44,513 bases of DNA, taken from positions 1 through 44,513 of the forward strand of contig JAOINB010000010.1 in assembly GCA_028139135.1 (NCBI GenBank), read 5' to 3'. This stretch comes from Betaproteobacteria bacterium (lineage in GTDB: Bacteria; Pseudomonadota; Gammaproteobacteria; Burkholderiales; Burkholderiaceae_A). Position 1 is the stretch's first letter. Every line of letters starts with the position of its first letter. The position numbers were made by a program, and so were the translations under genes. Shown piece after piece: positions 16,666 through 26,299 of this stretch. The notes under the pieces were generated by a model. It did not search any database, was not told where the DNA came from, and was given only the letters and a program-made list of their open reading frames with translations.

Positions 16666-18504
16666 TTATTGATGAATATATGAGTAAATCTTACCAGCAA
16701 GAGCCAAAGAAACTCCATTAACGCTACTAAGTTCGTCGACAGACGCCTTTTCAATCTCCCTTAAACCGCCAAATCTCTCCAACAATCTTTTTTTTCTAAC
16801 AGCTCCTATTCCTTCTATTTCATCAAGAATAGATTTTTTAGATGTTTTCCTTTTATAATTTCTCATCCCTAAAATCGCATATCGGTGGGCCTCATCTCTA
16901 AGATACGCGAGAAACATGAGTGCGTTTTGGTCCGGCTGTCCTAAATCTTTATTCCTTTTGTCAAAAAAAACTGTCTCCAAACCAACTTTTCTACCTTCCC
17001 CCTTTGCAATTCCCAAGGTTATAACATCCAAAATGCTGTTATTGTCCAAAATCTCTTCTGCTATTGCTAACTGCCCTTTTCCTCCATCGATTATTAGCAA
17101 GTCAGGTATCTCTTGAGCTTCCCTAAATCTCCTATGAAGAGCCTCTTTTAACGCACCGTAGTCATCATTCGCCTTCGCAGTCTTGATCTTATACTTTCTG
17201 TACTTAGTTGTTTGCAAAGTGCAATTTTGGAAAACAATGCAAGAACAGTAGGTTGCTTCACCCGAGAGATGGCTTACGTCAAAACATTCTATCCTAAATC
17301 TTAATGCCTGCTCATCGTCTAAATCAAGGCCCAGAAAACTTATAAGGTACTGCAGTCTATCCTTAAGACTGTTAGCTTCCAATGCTTTTCTTACTAACGC
17401 TTGGGTCAAGTTTTGTTTAGCCAATTCTGCCCAATTACCCTGTTCTGACCGTGGGGCGAATATAAGTCTAGGTTTTTTTTGAATCCCAGCCTCTTTTGGA
17501 GAAAGATCTAACCATTTATTGAAATTCTCAATAGCCGACTTGTTATTGACAATAATAACCGAGGGTAATACTTTTTTCTCATAGTATTGAATAAGAAAAT
17601 AGGTTAACGCTTCGGTTAAAACCTCTTGAGAATTTAATCCCATTCTCTCTGAATTATGAGCAAAAGAAATTTTGTCGCCCAAATACCGCCCTCCCTTCAC
17701 GGTAGCAGTGTTTATTGCTACAAAAATACCGTTACTTGCAACTACGAATATGTCGCAATCTTTATCATTGGATGATTCCATATTATTTCTTTGGATAATT
17801 TTTGAAAGCGCAGTGATTTGATCTCGATACTCTTTTGCCTTCTCAAACTTTAGGAATTTTGCAGCTTCCTCCATGAGGACTGTTAACTCCTCAAAAATCT
17901 CAGAAAAATTCCCATTTAAGAATGAGATCGATCTTGTCACGTCTTCAGCATAATGAGTCTCAGATATCAGCCCTACACAGGGTGCGCTACACCTATTTAT
18001 TTGGTATTGGATACATGGTCTAGATCTATTTGAAAATACAGAATCCCTACAGTCCCTGAGTTTAAAAATTTTCTGGAGTAACTGTATACTTTCCTTGACT
18101 GCCCATGCATTTGGGTACGGTCCAAAAAATTTATCTGAAGTTTCTGTATTACCCCTAAAAAAAGAGATGCGTGGGAATTTATGATTGCTAATTTTGAGTA
18201 AAGGGTATGATTTATCATCTCGAAATAAGATGTTATAGCGGGGTACAAGTGTTTTTATTAAATTATTCTCTAGTAGTAATGCTTCCGACTCCGATCTAAC
18301 CTCAGAAAATTCTATGCTTACAAGCTTTGAAAGCATATGCGAAGTGCGTGGACCATGACTCCCTTTAGAGAAATAGCTAGATACTCTCTTTTTTAAATTT
18401 TTGGCCTTACCAACATACAAGACCTCTTTGTCACTTCCAAGAAACTTATACACGCCAGGTGTTTTTGGCAAAATATTAATTATGTCAGCAAATTTTTGAC
18501 TCAT
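16666..18504 (-). CDS. uvrC: Excinuclease ABC subunit C
   Basis: The nuclease subunit of UvrABC nucleotide excision repair, which makes the incisions on both sides of a lesion. At 612 residues it is full length. Domains: GIY-YIG nuclease (residues about 12-95, GVYKF and LYVGKAKNL), a cysteine cluster around CRDSVFSNRSRPC and CSAPC, the UVR domain near 200-235, the RNase H-like C-terminal nuclease (FDVSHLSGEA, LIIDGGKGQL) and a helix-hairpin-helix pair at the end (EIEGIGAVRKKRLLERFG). It sits eight bases after the uracil-DNA glycosylase gene, so two repair genes are adjacent. Confidence 0.98.
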   Translation of the reverse strand: MSQKFADIINILPKTPGVYKFLGSDKEVLYVGKAKNLKKRVSSYFSKGSHGPRTSHMLSKLVSIEFSEVRSESEALLLENNLIKTLVPRYNILFRDDKSYPLLKISNHKFPRISFFRGNTETSDKFFGPYPNAWAVKESIQLLQKIFKLRDCRDSVFSNRSRPCIQYQINRCSAPCVGLISETHYAEDVTRSISFLNGNFSEIFEELTVLMEEAAKFLKFEKAKEYRDQITALSKIIQRNNMESSNDKDCDIFVVASNGIFVAINTATVKGGRYLGDKISFAHNSERMGLNSQEVLTEALTYFLIQYYEKKVLPSVIIVNNKSAIENFNKWLDLSPKEAGIQKKPRLIFAPRSEQGNWAELAKQNLTQALVRKALEANSLKDRLQYLISFLGLDLDDEQALRFRIECFDVSHLSGEATYCSCIVFQNCTLQTTKYRKYKIKTAKANDDYGALKEALHRRFREAQEIPDLLIIDGGKGQLAIAEEILDNNSILDVITLGIAKGEGRKVGLETVFFDKRNKDLGQPDQNALMFLAYLRDEAHRYAILGMRNYKRKTSKKSILDEIEGIGAVRKKRLLERFGGLREIEKASVDELSSVNGVSLALAGKIYSYIHQ

Positions 18505-18512
18505 AGACTATT

Positions 18513-19136
18513 TTATTCCACCGGATTAACTTTCTCAATTTCTTCTCTTATTTTTTTTAAGATAATCCTAAACATTGCTGTCGTAAGTCGTTTTGTTGAA
18601 ATATTCCTTTTACTGGGATGATAACTATCAAAAATAATTCTTTGACCAACCCTAAATGAATTTCCATGTTGAAACTTTATAAGAACATCTTTCTTACAAG
18701 CCTTCATCACAGCATTATGTGCAACCGCTCCCAAACATAATATAAAGTATGGTTGGATGACAGAAAGTTCCTTCTTCAAATGCCTTAAACAATTATTTAT
18801 TTCTGATTGTAGGGGACGATTTAACGGCGGGAAGCACTTTACAGCATTTGTAATACAATAGTTAATGGCTCCTGACTTCCTCTCTCTTGACAATTTAAAA
18901 CCATTTTCCTCGAGATTTTGCTTTAAAAATCTACCTGCAAAATCTCCGTTGAAGGGTAGACCAGTTGCATTGGCACCATGTAATCCTGGCGCGAGACCTA
19001 CTATAAGAAATTTTGTTTTCTCATAACCATCAGCAGGTACCGGTTTGTTGTAATAGGTAGGAAATTTAATGACGTTATCTTGTCTTGCATTTACTAATCT
19101 TTCGCAATCCATACACTCATTATATGAAGCTACCAT
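18513..19136 (-). CDS. Uracil-DNA glycosylase, family 5 type
   Basis: A 207-residue member of the uracil-DNA glycosylase superfamily with Fe-S cysteines. It excises deaminated bases from DNA. Visible motifs: N-terminal C8 and C11 (CMDC), motif A GLAPGLHGANATG (residues 47-59) followed by FNGDFAG, and the C-terminal SYHPSKRN motif. The GLAPG motif with no acidic or Asn catalytic residue in the usual place is typical of family 5 (UdgB-like) rather than family 4. It sits between nagZ and uvrC on the same strand. Family-level call is good; the exact substrate range is not known. Confidence 0.88.
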   Translation of the reverse strand: MVASYNECMDCERLVNARQDNVIKFPTYYNKPVPADGYEKTKFLIVGLAPGLHGANATGLPFNGDFAGRFLKQNLEENGFKLSRERKSGAINYCITNAVKCFPPLNRPLQSEINNCLRHLKKELSVIQPYFILCLGAVAHNAVMKACKKDVLIKFQHGNSFRVGQRIIFDSYHPSKRNISTKRLTTAMFRIILKKIREEIEKVNPVE

Positions 19137-19149
19137 ATATCTATACTCT

Positions 19150-20124
19150 TTATAAACACCTTTTTAAAGTTGAAATACATCTGACACTAACTGGTACTGA
19201 TGAAACAGGATAACTATTTAATATCTTTAACACTCCTTCTCTATCGTTACAAACAATAAGAGAATCGCAACCCGACATAAAAGCAACGTCTACCAAATCT
19301 AATAGTCCAGATTTAATTTTAGCACCTTGCATTGATAAATCGTCACAGAGCACCACCCCACCAAAATTAAGTTTTGATCTTAAGATGTCTGCAATCCAAA
19401 ACTTAGATAAGCTGGCTGGATTATCATCACACTTTTCGTAGATAACATGAGACGCCATGACAGAGGAAACAACATTCAGTTCACAAATAAGATATTCATA
19501 AGGAAAAATATCATGTTTATAAATTTCTTGAAAATCTCGATTATCTGTGGCGCAAAAATCGTGAGAATCCTCTTTAGCCCAACCATGTCCAGGAAAATGC
19601 TTTACGCAGTTTTTAAAACCAAAACTTTTCAATCCATTGATTATACTTAAACATAGAATAGCAACTAGTTTAGGATCAGATGATATAGCACGATGGCCTA
19701 TTACTTCACTTTTTCCCCAATCAATATCTAAGCATGGAATGAAACTGAGATCGACGCCAACTTCTGCTAACTCTTTTGCTATCGTAGCACCGTGGGAATA
19801 AGCTTTTTTTGTTGCTTCTAACAAAGTTGTTTTCGCAAATCCATGCTCATTAATTATATTACCAAGTGTTCCAGGCGCTTCTAAAGAAGAAAAACCTTCT
19901 CTAAACCGTTGTACTCTTCCACCCTCCTGGTCAACAGTTATTAATAACTCTCTATCTTGAGTAGCATTATGAATATCCCTAATTAGCAAACTAACCTGAT
20001 CTTTTGATACAAAATTTTTCGAAAACAATATAACGCCGCCTACGAGCGGATGATTCAAAACCTCTTTATCATCTACTGTTAATTCATATCCAGGTATATC
20101 AACTATCAGAGGACCAAGTTTCAC
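19150..20124 (-). CDS. nagZ: Beta-N-acetylglucosaminidase of peptidoglycan recycling
   Basis: A cytoplasmic family 3 glycosidase that removes GlcNAc from recycled anhydro-muropeptides. At 324 residues it is of the usual single-domain length. The sequence shows VDQEGGRVQRFREGF, the substrate motif KHFPGHGWAKEDSH with the catalytic histidine loop, and LCDDLSMQGA with the aspartate nucleophile. The start is GTG with AAGGG seven bases upstream. It is four bases past acpS in the same direction, matching the pdxJ-acpS-nagZ order of betaproteobacteria. Confidence 0.95.
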   Translation of the reverse strand: MKLGPLIVDIPGYELTVDDKEVLNHPLVGGVILFSKNFVSKDQVSLLIRDIHNATQDRELLITVDQEGGRVQRFREGFSSLEAPGTLGNIINEHGFAKTTLLEATKKAYSHGATIAKELAEVGVDLSFIPCLDIDWGKSEVIGHRAISSDPKLVAILCLSIINGLKSFGFKNCVKHFPGHGWAKEDSHDFCATDNRDFQEIYKHDIFPYEYLICELNVVSSVMASHVIYEKCDDNPASLSKFWIADILRSKLNFGGVVLCDDLSMQGAKIKSGLLDLVDVAFMSGCDSLIVCNDREGVLKILNSYPVSSVPVSVRCISTLKRCL

Positions 20125-20128
20125 GAAC

Positions 20129-20527
20129 TTACCCTTCTAAAATTGCAATCGCTTGGGCAAAATTATTCTCATCAGTTAACGAGATGTGAATTTTTTTAAA
20201 ATATGGTAACGTTGTTTTACCTTTTAGCGGAGACAGAACCACATATGGTTTCCCTAAATTATCATTTAGAACCTCAATCGTCTTCAGAGACACTTGCCCT
20301 CTTAGACCTGTACCAAAAGCCTTGGAAACAGCCTCTTTTGCAGCTAATCTTTTCGCTATAAATCTATTAGCCTTCTCTTTCGACCTCACTTCTGAACACA
20401 AAATTTTCTCGTACGTATCTAATTCCCTCTTTCCCAAGACTCGTTTAGCGAATGAGCCAGAGTATTTTTCTAAAGCCTTATTTATTCGGAAAATATCAAC
20501 AAGATCAATACCAATTCCTAAAATCAT
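20129..20527 (-). CDS. acpS: Holo-[acyl-carrier-protein] synthase
   Basis: Transfers 4'-phosphopantetheine from CoA to the DSL serine of acyl carrier protein (acpP lies about 11 kb upstream in the same block). The 132 residues include GIGIDLVDI at the N-terminus, the Mg-binding aspartate therein, and RLAAKEAVSKAFGTG with the conserved glutamate. The start overlaps the pdxJ stop as ATGA, so translation is probably coupled. Confidence 0.97.
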   Translation of the reverse strand: MILGIGIDLVDIFRINKALEKYSGSFAKRVLGKRELDTYEKILCSEVRSKEKANRFIAKRLAAKEAVSKAFGTGLRGQVSLKTIEVLNDNLGKPYVVLSPLKGKTTLPYFKKIHISLTDENNFAQAIAILEG

Positions 20528-21270
20528 TGTTTTGCTTCCATCAATAACATCTTCATATCCCTAACAGCCTCCCTCATTCCAACAAACATTGATCTTGAAA
20601 TAATTGCATGGCCTATGTGCACTTCACTCAACCCTTGAATTTCAGCAACGTGGCGAACATTAAAGTAATTTAATGCGTGACCAGCATTAAACCTCATGCC
20701 AAACTTTTGAATTTCTTCACCTGCATCCTTAATTTTGCCCAATTCTGCTTGTACTTCTAGGGAGGATTTATCCCTTCCCTGACTGTAAAAAACATGTGCG
20801 TAGGGGCCAGTATGGACCTCACAGACCTGAACGCCGATATTTTCGGCGGCCTTTATTTGTTCCTTATCTGCATCTATAAAAACACTCACCATGATATTTT
20901 GTTGCACCAATTTCTGAATCATTTGTTTTAAATGTTTCTCATGCCTTATTACATCTAGTCCTCCTTCAGTGGTGATTTCATTCCTCCCCTCAGGCACAAA
21001 CATCACCATCTCAGGTGTTATTTTTAGGGAAAATTCTAATAATTCATCTGTGGGAGCCATTTCTAAATTCAGTTTTATTTGTGTATGCGTCCTGAGTCTC
21101 TCCACGTCAGCATCTTGAATGTGCCTTCTATCCTCCCGCAAATGAACCGTAATGCCATCTGCTCCACCCAAATGAGCTTCAACAGCAGCCCATATAGGAT
21201 CTGGCTCAAAAGTTTTTCGAGCTTCTCGAAGTGTTGCTACATGATCAATGTTTACCCCTAACTCTAACAC
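20524..21270 (-). CDS. pdxJ: Pyridoxine 5'-phosphate synthase
   Basis: Condenses 1-deoxyxylulose 5-phosphate with 3-amino-2-oxopropyl phosphate in the DXP-dependent vitamin B6 pathway. The 248 residues are of normal length, with the N-terminal GVNIDHVATLREAR, the DGITVHLREDRRHI motif and GHAIISRSMFVGM near the C-terminus. The start is GTG (no ATG fits the family N-terminus). It follows recO, as in many Proteobacteria, and overlaps acpS by four bases. Confidence 0.97.
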   Translation of the reverse strand: MLELGVNIDHVATLREARKTFEPDPIWAAVEAHLGGADGITVHLREDRRHIQDADVERLRTHTQIKLNLEMAPTDELLEFSLKITPEMVMFVPEGRNEITTEGGLDVIRHEKHLKQMIQKLVQQNIMVSVFIDADKEQIKAAENIGVQVCEVHTGPYAHVFYSQGRDKSSLEVQAELGKIKDAGEEIQKFGMRFNAGHALNYFNVRHVAEIQGLSEVHIGHAIISRSMFVGMREAVRDMKMLLMEAKQ

Positions 21271-21271
21271 T

Positions 21272-22033
21272 CTATTTATTTATTCCCCGCGAAAATTGAG
21301 TAATCTCTTTCATTATACGCCTAGACTTCAACTCTACAGAATTTAGCTGACCATTCAGCAGAAATTTCAACAAACTCTTCACTTTCAACCAGTATTTTTT
21401 ATTTTGAAATACCTCATCCCATCCATAATTTTCCGATTTCAATGTTTTTAACACCTGTAACAACATGGGCTCTATGATAAAAAAATCATTACCACCATTT
21501 AAACTAGGATTATTGATATCATCTTCGCAAAAAATCCCCTGTTCAGGACTAAGGTATAATTGACTATTATCCGTAACAGCATAATCAGAAAAATCTGGCA
21601 TTACTCCAATTTCTTTTAAAATAACAAACTCAAATCTACGAAGATACACATCTTGCATTGCAGGAAATGATACTAAATTTTTTAATGTCATTTCATAGGT
21701 CAAAAATAACAATTTGCAGGATTCACCTCTTTGCACAATTTTTAATATAAGCTCATTGATATAAAAACCTACAAATAGTTGTTTTCCAGCTATCTGCTTT
21801 TTTCCTTTTTCGTCCCATTCTGCCGACATTAATGATCTCAGATCTCCTTTTTTACTATACCTAATCAAAAGCCTATTGAAGGGTATTAAAAGACCTCTCA
21901 AACTTGATGTACGCCTTCGAGCACCTTTTGCAATGGTAGAAATTCTTCCCTCATTCTCCGTTAAGAATTCTACTATCAAACTCGATTCCCGCCAGGGATA
22001 GGTGTGTAATACGAACGCTGAGTGCAAAATCAA
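21272..22033 (-). CDS. recO: DNA repair protein RecO
   Basis: Recombination mediator that works with RecR and RecF to load RecA on SSB-coated DNA. The 253 residues show the N-terminal OB fold (AFVLHTYPWRESSLIVEFLTE, GRISTIAKGARR) and the helical C-terminal domain; the usual zinc cysteines of some relatives are absent. The start is a TTG one base after the era stop; a second TTG six bases on is possible. Conservation is lower than for its neighbours, but the location between era and pdxJ is diagnostic. Confidence 0.92.
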   Translation of the reverse strand: MILHSAFVLHTYPWRESSLIVEFLTENEGRISTIAKGARRRTSSLRGLLIPFNRLLIRYSKKGDLRSLMSAEWDEKGKKQIAGKQLFVGFYINELILKIVQRGESCKLLFLTYEMTLKNLVSFPAMQDVYLRRFEFVILKEIGVMPDFSDYAVTDNSQLYLSPEQGIFCEDDINNPSLNGGNDFFIIEPMLLQVLKTLKSENYGWDEVFQNKKYWLKVKSLLKFLLNGQLNSVELKSRRIMKEITQFSRGINK

Positions 22034-22034
22034 A

Positions 22035-22946
22035 TTATGAAATACCCATATTATCTAACAGTGCAGAGTTTTTATTCCAACAGCTCACGAGTTTTACCCA
22101 GAGAGACAAGTGAACATCGCCCTGAAAAATGTTTTTTAATTCTTTTGTCGATCTTAACCTTATTATTTTTAATTTCCTTCCACGTTCCCCTATTAGGATA
22201 GGCTTATGACTAGATTTACTTGTATAAATAGTAGCTTCTATCCTCCTTAAAAAAGATAGATCAGGATCTTCCTCTATATTTGTAACCTCGACTGCTAAAT
22301 GGTAGTGGATCTCATCACCAACGCAATTTATGATATTTTTTCTTATTATTTCAGATACTCTAAACTTAAGATCTCGGTCTGTAATAGACGTTTTTTTAAA
22401 TGGTGCTTCTCCGACAGGCAAATTTTGTTTGATCTTCTTTATAAGGAGATCAATTTGATAATTTCTTTTTACTGAAATTGGAATAATCTCAAGGGGTTTG
22501 AATTTTTCAAGCTCAGCAACCATTTTATACATCGCCTCCTTTTGTTGAGTATTTCTAATTTTGTCAACTTTGTTAAGAACAATCAAAAGTGGGATTTCGT
22601 TTGGCATATTCTGTAGAATTTTACGGTCATCCGCCAATAATTTAGTAGCCTCAAGCATCACAATATTTAAGTTGGTGTGGGCTACATTAGAAAATGCTAT
22701 TTTCTTTAACCGTTTATTCAAAAGTAGCGAATTTTTAAAATCAATCCCTGGGTTATCTAAAAATGCTATTTGGCAATCTGGAGATGAAAAAATACCTAAA
22801 ACTGGATTTCTTGTCGTTTGTTTCCTTTTAGTAACGATACTGACTTGTTTTCCGATAGCTTGATTCATTAAGCTGGATTTTCCTACATTCGGACGACCCG
22901 CTAGTCCAACATAACCAGTCAAAAAATTTATACTATTTCCTACCAT
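22035..22946 (-). CDS. era: GTPase Era
   Basis: Essential GTPase that binds 16S rRNA and helps assemble the 30S subunit. About 303 residues from the ATG at 22946 (the frame extends to 23024 inside rnc, but the family N-terminus fits 22946). It has G1 GRPNVGKSS, G3 DNPGI, G4 NKVD and a C-terminal KH domain (IGERGRKLKIIRLRSTKEL, LSLWVKL). It follows rnc by seven bases, the usual rnc-era pair. Confidence 0.97.
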   Translation of the reverse strand: MVGNSINFLTGYVGLAGRPNVGKSSLMNQAIGKQVSIVTKRKQTTRNPVLGIFSSPDCQIAFLDNPGIDFKNSLLLNKRLKKIAFSNVAHTNLNIVMLEATKLLADDRKILQNMPNEIPLLIVLNKVDKIRNTQQKEAMYKMVAELEKFKPLEIIPISVKRNYQIDLLIKKIKQNLPVGEAPFKKTSITDRDLKFRVSEIIRKNIINCVGDEIHYHLAVEVTNIEEDPDLSFLRRIEATIYTSKSSHKPILIGERGRKLKIIRLRSTKELKNIFQGDVHLSLWVKLVSCWNKNSALLDNMGIS

Positions 22947-22953
22947 TTTATAA

Positions 22954-23691
22954 TTAACAATTTTTTTTAAGACCAATAGAACGCAATTTCTCAAGTAGAA
23001 ATTTTGCCGCAGATTGCTCTGCACATTTTATTGAATTACCATCCCCTCTGCAAACAATTTTCTTTGTTTCCATTGTAGGAGCATCGCAAATGCTCACACT
23101 AGACTCAACCTTATAGAGAGGTGCATGTTCTGAACCAGTTACCTCAAGGACCGAATACACGGGAAGTGCTAATCCACGTCCCTGCATCAACTCTTGCAAT
23201 TCTCCTTTTGGATCCCGTAAATCTATTTGCCATAAGCTTATATCTTTCAATAAAACCGTTTTATACAAATTTACAATAACCTCAATAGCGCTGTTACCTC
23301 CTCCATCCAGACAAATAGCACCAAAAATAGCTTCAAGGGAATCTGCCACAATTGAATCTTTTATGTATCCATTTTTCGACTTTAAAGCATTACCAACATA
23401 AAGATACTTGTCGAGGGAGATAAAACGAGCAACCTTTATCAAGGCGTTCTGATTTACTAAGTTAGACCTAATTCTTGACAACTGGCCTTCATTGAAAGAC
23501 TTCTCTTCTGAAAAAATAAAACTACTAATCGAGAAATTGAGTACACTGTCACCCAAAAACTCCAGTTTCTCGTTATGATTTTTAGAAAAGCTTCTATGCG
23601 TAAGAGCTTTTCTTAAAAGTGAACGTGCATTAAATTTATAGTTAATTTTTCTTTCCAAATCCAATAGATTTTTATCAACCATAGAAAGCAT
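22954..23691 (-). CDS. rnc: Ribonuclease III
   Basis: Double-strand-specific endoribonuclease that processes rRNA precursors. Visible are the signature KLEFLGDSVLNF with catalytic acidic residues, the second acidic cluster in DSLEAIFGAICLDGG, and a C-terminal dsRNA-binding domain (DPKGELQELMQ through SAAKFLLEKL). Candidate starts are GTG at 23697, ATG at 23691 and ATG at 23682; 23691 is chosen because AGAG lies five bases upstream. It follows lepB directly, the common lepB-rnc-era order. Confidence 0.97.
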   Translation of the reverse strand: MLSMVDKNLLDLERKINYKFNARSLLRKALTHRSFSKNHNEKLEFLGDSVLNFSISSFIFSEEKSFNEGQLSRIRSNLVNQNALIKVARFISLDKYLYVGNALKSKNGYIKDSIVADSLEAIFGAICLDGGGNSAIEVIVNLYKTVLLKDISLWQIDLRDPKGELQELMQGRGLALPVYSVLEVTGSEHAPLYKVESSVSICDAPTMETKKIVCRGDGNSIKCAEQSAAKFLLEKLRSIGLKKNC

Positions 23692-23698
23692 ACGCACT

Positions 23699-24496
23699 CT
23701 AATTTATTGAACCCAAACGACTAAATTGGCCATCTAAAATATCATAAATATTAAACCATATTAAAACAGCCTTTCCTACAAGATTAACTTCGGGCACAAA
23801 GCCCCAAAACCTACTGTCACTACTATTGTCTCTATTGTCACCTAGTACGAAATAATGTTTTTCAGGAACAATGCAGGAAATCCCCTTGACAAGTCTACTA
23901 CAGTGGTCCTTGAAAATTTTTTCATCAAAATAAAAATCTATAACCCCTATGTCATTAAGTACTGTGTATCTGGTATCTTGAAAATTTTCTTCAAATTGTT
24001 GTGAAACTTTAAATGTAGAGGGATCAAGATAATCCACTGTTCGTGATTTCGTAATAATTACATCATTTACTTTCAACTGTTTTTCCTTGTATTGGATAAC
24101 ATCACCCGGCAAACCCACAACTCGCTTAATATAATCTAAAGATTCATCCCTAGGCCATCGAAAAACCGCTACATCTCCTCGTGCAGGTTTATTGATTGAT
24201 ACTAACTTGTAATCAATGATTGGTAACTTAATTCCATATTCGAACTTATTAACTAAGATCAAATCCCCGATTCTAAGCGTCGGAATCATGGACCCAGATG
24301 GAATATTAAAAGGCTCGAATAAAAATGATCGAATAATAAAAACTATTAAAATAATCGGGAAAAATCCAGCAGTATACTCAAGAAAAGCCGGTCTGTCCTC
24401 GCCAGCCTCTCTGAGCTTACGAAAATAAAGTCTATCGCAAATCCAAAAGAAACCTGCCACAACTAAAAGAACAAATAATACAACTTCGAAATTCAT
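23699..24496 (-). CDS. lepB: Signal peptidase I
   Basis: Cleaves signal peptides of secreted proteins at the outer face of the inner membrane. The 265 residues carry two N-terminal membrane segments (about 3-21 and 44-62), the catalytic serine S69 in PSGSM, the catalytic lysine K124 in DYIKRVVGLPGD, and the GDNRDNSSDSR motif. ATG start with AAGGA upstream inside the lepA tail. It lies two bases after lepA. Confidence 0.98.
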   Translation of the reverse strand: MNFEVVLFVLLVVAGFFWICDRLYFRKLREAGEDRPAFLEYTAGFFPIILIVFIIRSFLFEPFNIPSGSMIPTLRIGDLILVNKFEYGIKLPIIDYKLVSINKPARGDVAVFRWPRDESLDYIKRVVGLPGDVIQYKEKQLKVNDVIITKSRTVDYLDPSTFKVSQQFEENFQDTRYTVLNDIGVIDFYFDEKIFKDHCSRLVKGISCIVPEKHYFVLGDNRDNSSDSRFWGFVPEVNLVGKAVLIWFNIYDILDGQFSRLGSIN

Positions 24497-24498
24497 TT

Positions 24499-26292
24499 TT
24501 ATTTTCCTTCAGACTTTAAAATTGCTAAAAATGCTTCTTGCGGAACTTCGACTGAGCCCACCTGTTTCATTCTTTTTTTTCCTTGTTTTTGCTTCTCTAA
24601 CAACTTCCTTTTACGGGTTACATCACCGCCATAACATTTAGCAAGAACATTTTTCCGTAAAGCTTTAATGTTTTCCCTTGCAATAATAGTAGAACCAATG
24701 GCAGCTTGAATGGCAACATCAAACATTTGCCTTGGAATGAGGTCTTTTAGTTTTGATGCAAGCTGCCTTCCTCGATAAACGGAGTTGGCTCTATGAACAA
24801 TTGCTGATAGTGTGTCCACTTTTTCCCCATTTATCAGTACATCCAGTTTGACTACATCAGAGGGATCATACCTAACTAACTCATATTCCATCGAAGCATA
24901 GCCACGTGATATGGATTTTAATTTATCAAAAAAATCAACTACTACCTCATTCATCGGGACCTCATATTCTATACTTACCTGTCTTCCAAGATAGATCAAA
25001 TTTTTTTGTGCTCCCCTTTTTGAGGTACATAGTGTTATTACCGCACCAAGGTAATCCTGCGGAACCAAAATATTCAAATTTACGATGGGTTCTCTTATCT
25101 CAGAAATCCTTCCTTGATCAGGCATATCGGATGGATTATCAATTTGAATTTCATTCCCATTTTGATCAATAACCTTATAAATAACAGTTGGTGCTGTTGT
25201 AATCAGCTCAATGCTATATTCTCGTTCCAGGCGTTCTTGAACAATTTCCATGTGTAAAAGACCTAAGAAACCACACCTAAAACCGAACCCTAAAGCCTGT
25301 GATACCTCGGGTTCGAACTGAAGGGAACTATCATTCAAGGCGAGTTTTTCTAAGGCAACTCTTAGCGACTCGTAATCTTTACTTATTACTGGATATAAAC
25401 CAGCATAAACCTGAGGCTTAACCGCCTTGAATCCTACCAACGGTTCTTTTGCAGGTTTTTCGACGGACGTAATGGTATCTCCCACTCGCGCACCAGAAAT
25501 TTCCTTAATACCAGCAATAACGAAACCAACTTCTCCAGCTTGTAAATTCTTCTTTGCTAGTACTTTGGGTGTAAATATGCCTAGTTTGTCAACAACGTGC
25601 TGTTTTCCACTACCCATTAAAATTATCCGTGATTTTTCACAGAGAGTCCCATTGAATAGTCGAACCAACATAACGACGCCTACATAACTATCAAACCAGG
25701 AGTCTACTATCTGTGCCTGTAAAGGAGCATCTTCTTTTCCAGAAGGCGGAGGAATTTTATCTACTATCGCCTCAAGAAGTTCCTCTATTCCTGACCCAGT
25801 CTTTGCACTAACAGATTTAGCTTCATTACTATCTATTCCTATAGCTTCCTCAATTTCCTCTAACACTAGCTTACTATTAGCTGAGGGAAGATCAATCTTA
25901 TTTAATACTGGAAAAACTTCTAGCCCCAGTTCCAGAGCGGTATAACAGTTTGCGACAGTCTGTGCTTCAACTCCCTGAGATGCATCAACAACAAGTAAAG
26001 CCCCTTCACAAGCCGCTAACGATCTACTCACCTCATAAGAGAAATCAACATGTCCAGGTGTATCAATAAGATTTAATGTATAAGATTCTCCATTTTTTGA
26101 TTTAAAGGATAGTGTTGCCGTCTGAGCCTTTATAGTGATTCCCCTTTCCCTTTCAAGGGACATAGAATCCAACACTTGTTCATTCATATCTCGATCTTCA
26201 AGCCCGCCACAGTGCTGAATCAGCCTGTCAGCCAAAGTGCTTTTGCCGTGATCAATATGCGCTATGATAGAAAAATTTCTTATTTTTTCCAA
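24499..26292 (-). CDS. lepA: Elongation factor 4 (ribosomal back-translocase)
   Basis: Ribosome-binding GTPase. The 597 residues are full length: G1 [10 protein letters not shown]2 [12 protein letters not shown]3 DTPGHVDF, G4 NKIDLP, and the LepA-specific C-terminal domain ending [15 protein letters not shown]. The start is TTG, seven bases after mucD; no ATG or good ribosome site is present, so translation may be re-initiated from mucD. Confidence 0.98.
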   Translation of the reverse strand: MEKIRNFSIIAHIDHGKSTLADRLIQHCGGLEDRDMNEQVLDSMSLERERGITIKAQTATLSFKSKNGESYTLNLIDTPGHVDFSYEVSRSLAACEGALLVVDASQGVEAQTVANCYTALELGLEVFPVLNKIDLPSANSKLVLEEIEEAIGIDSNEAKSVSAKTGSGIEELLEAIVDKIPPPSGKEDAPLQAQIVDSWFDSYVGVVMLVRLFNGTLCEKSRIILMGSGKQHVVDKLGIFTPKVLAKKNLQAGEVGFVIAGIKEISGARVGDTITSVEKPAKEPLVGFKAVKPQVYAGLYPVISKDYESLRVALEKLALNDSSLQFEPEVSQALGFGFRCGFLGLLHMEIVQERLEREYSIELITTAPTVIYKVIDQNGNEIQIDNPSDMPDQGRISEIREPIVNLNILVPQDYLGAVITLCTSKRGAQKNLIYLGRQVSIEYEVPMNEVVVDFFDKLKSISRGYASMEYELVRYDPSDVVKLDVLINGEKVDTLSAIVHRANSVYRGRQLASKLKDLIPRQMFDVAIQAAIGSTIIARENIKALRKNVLAKCYGGDVTRKRKLLEKQKQGKKRMKQVGSVEVPQEAFLAILKSEGK

Positions 26293-26299
26293 ATGGTAA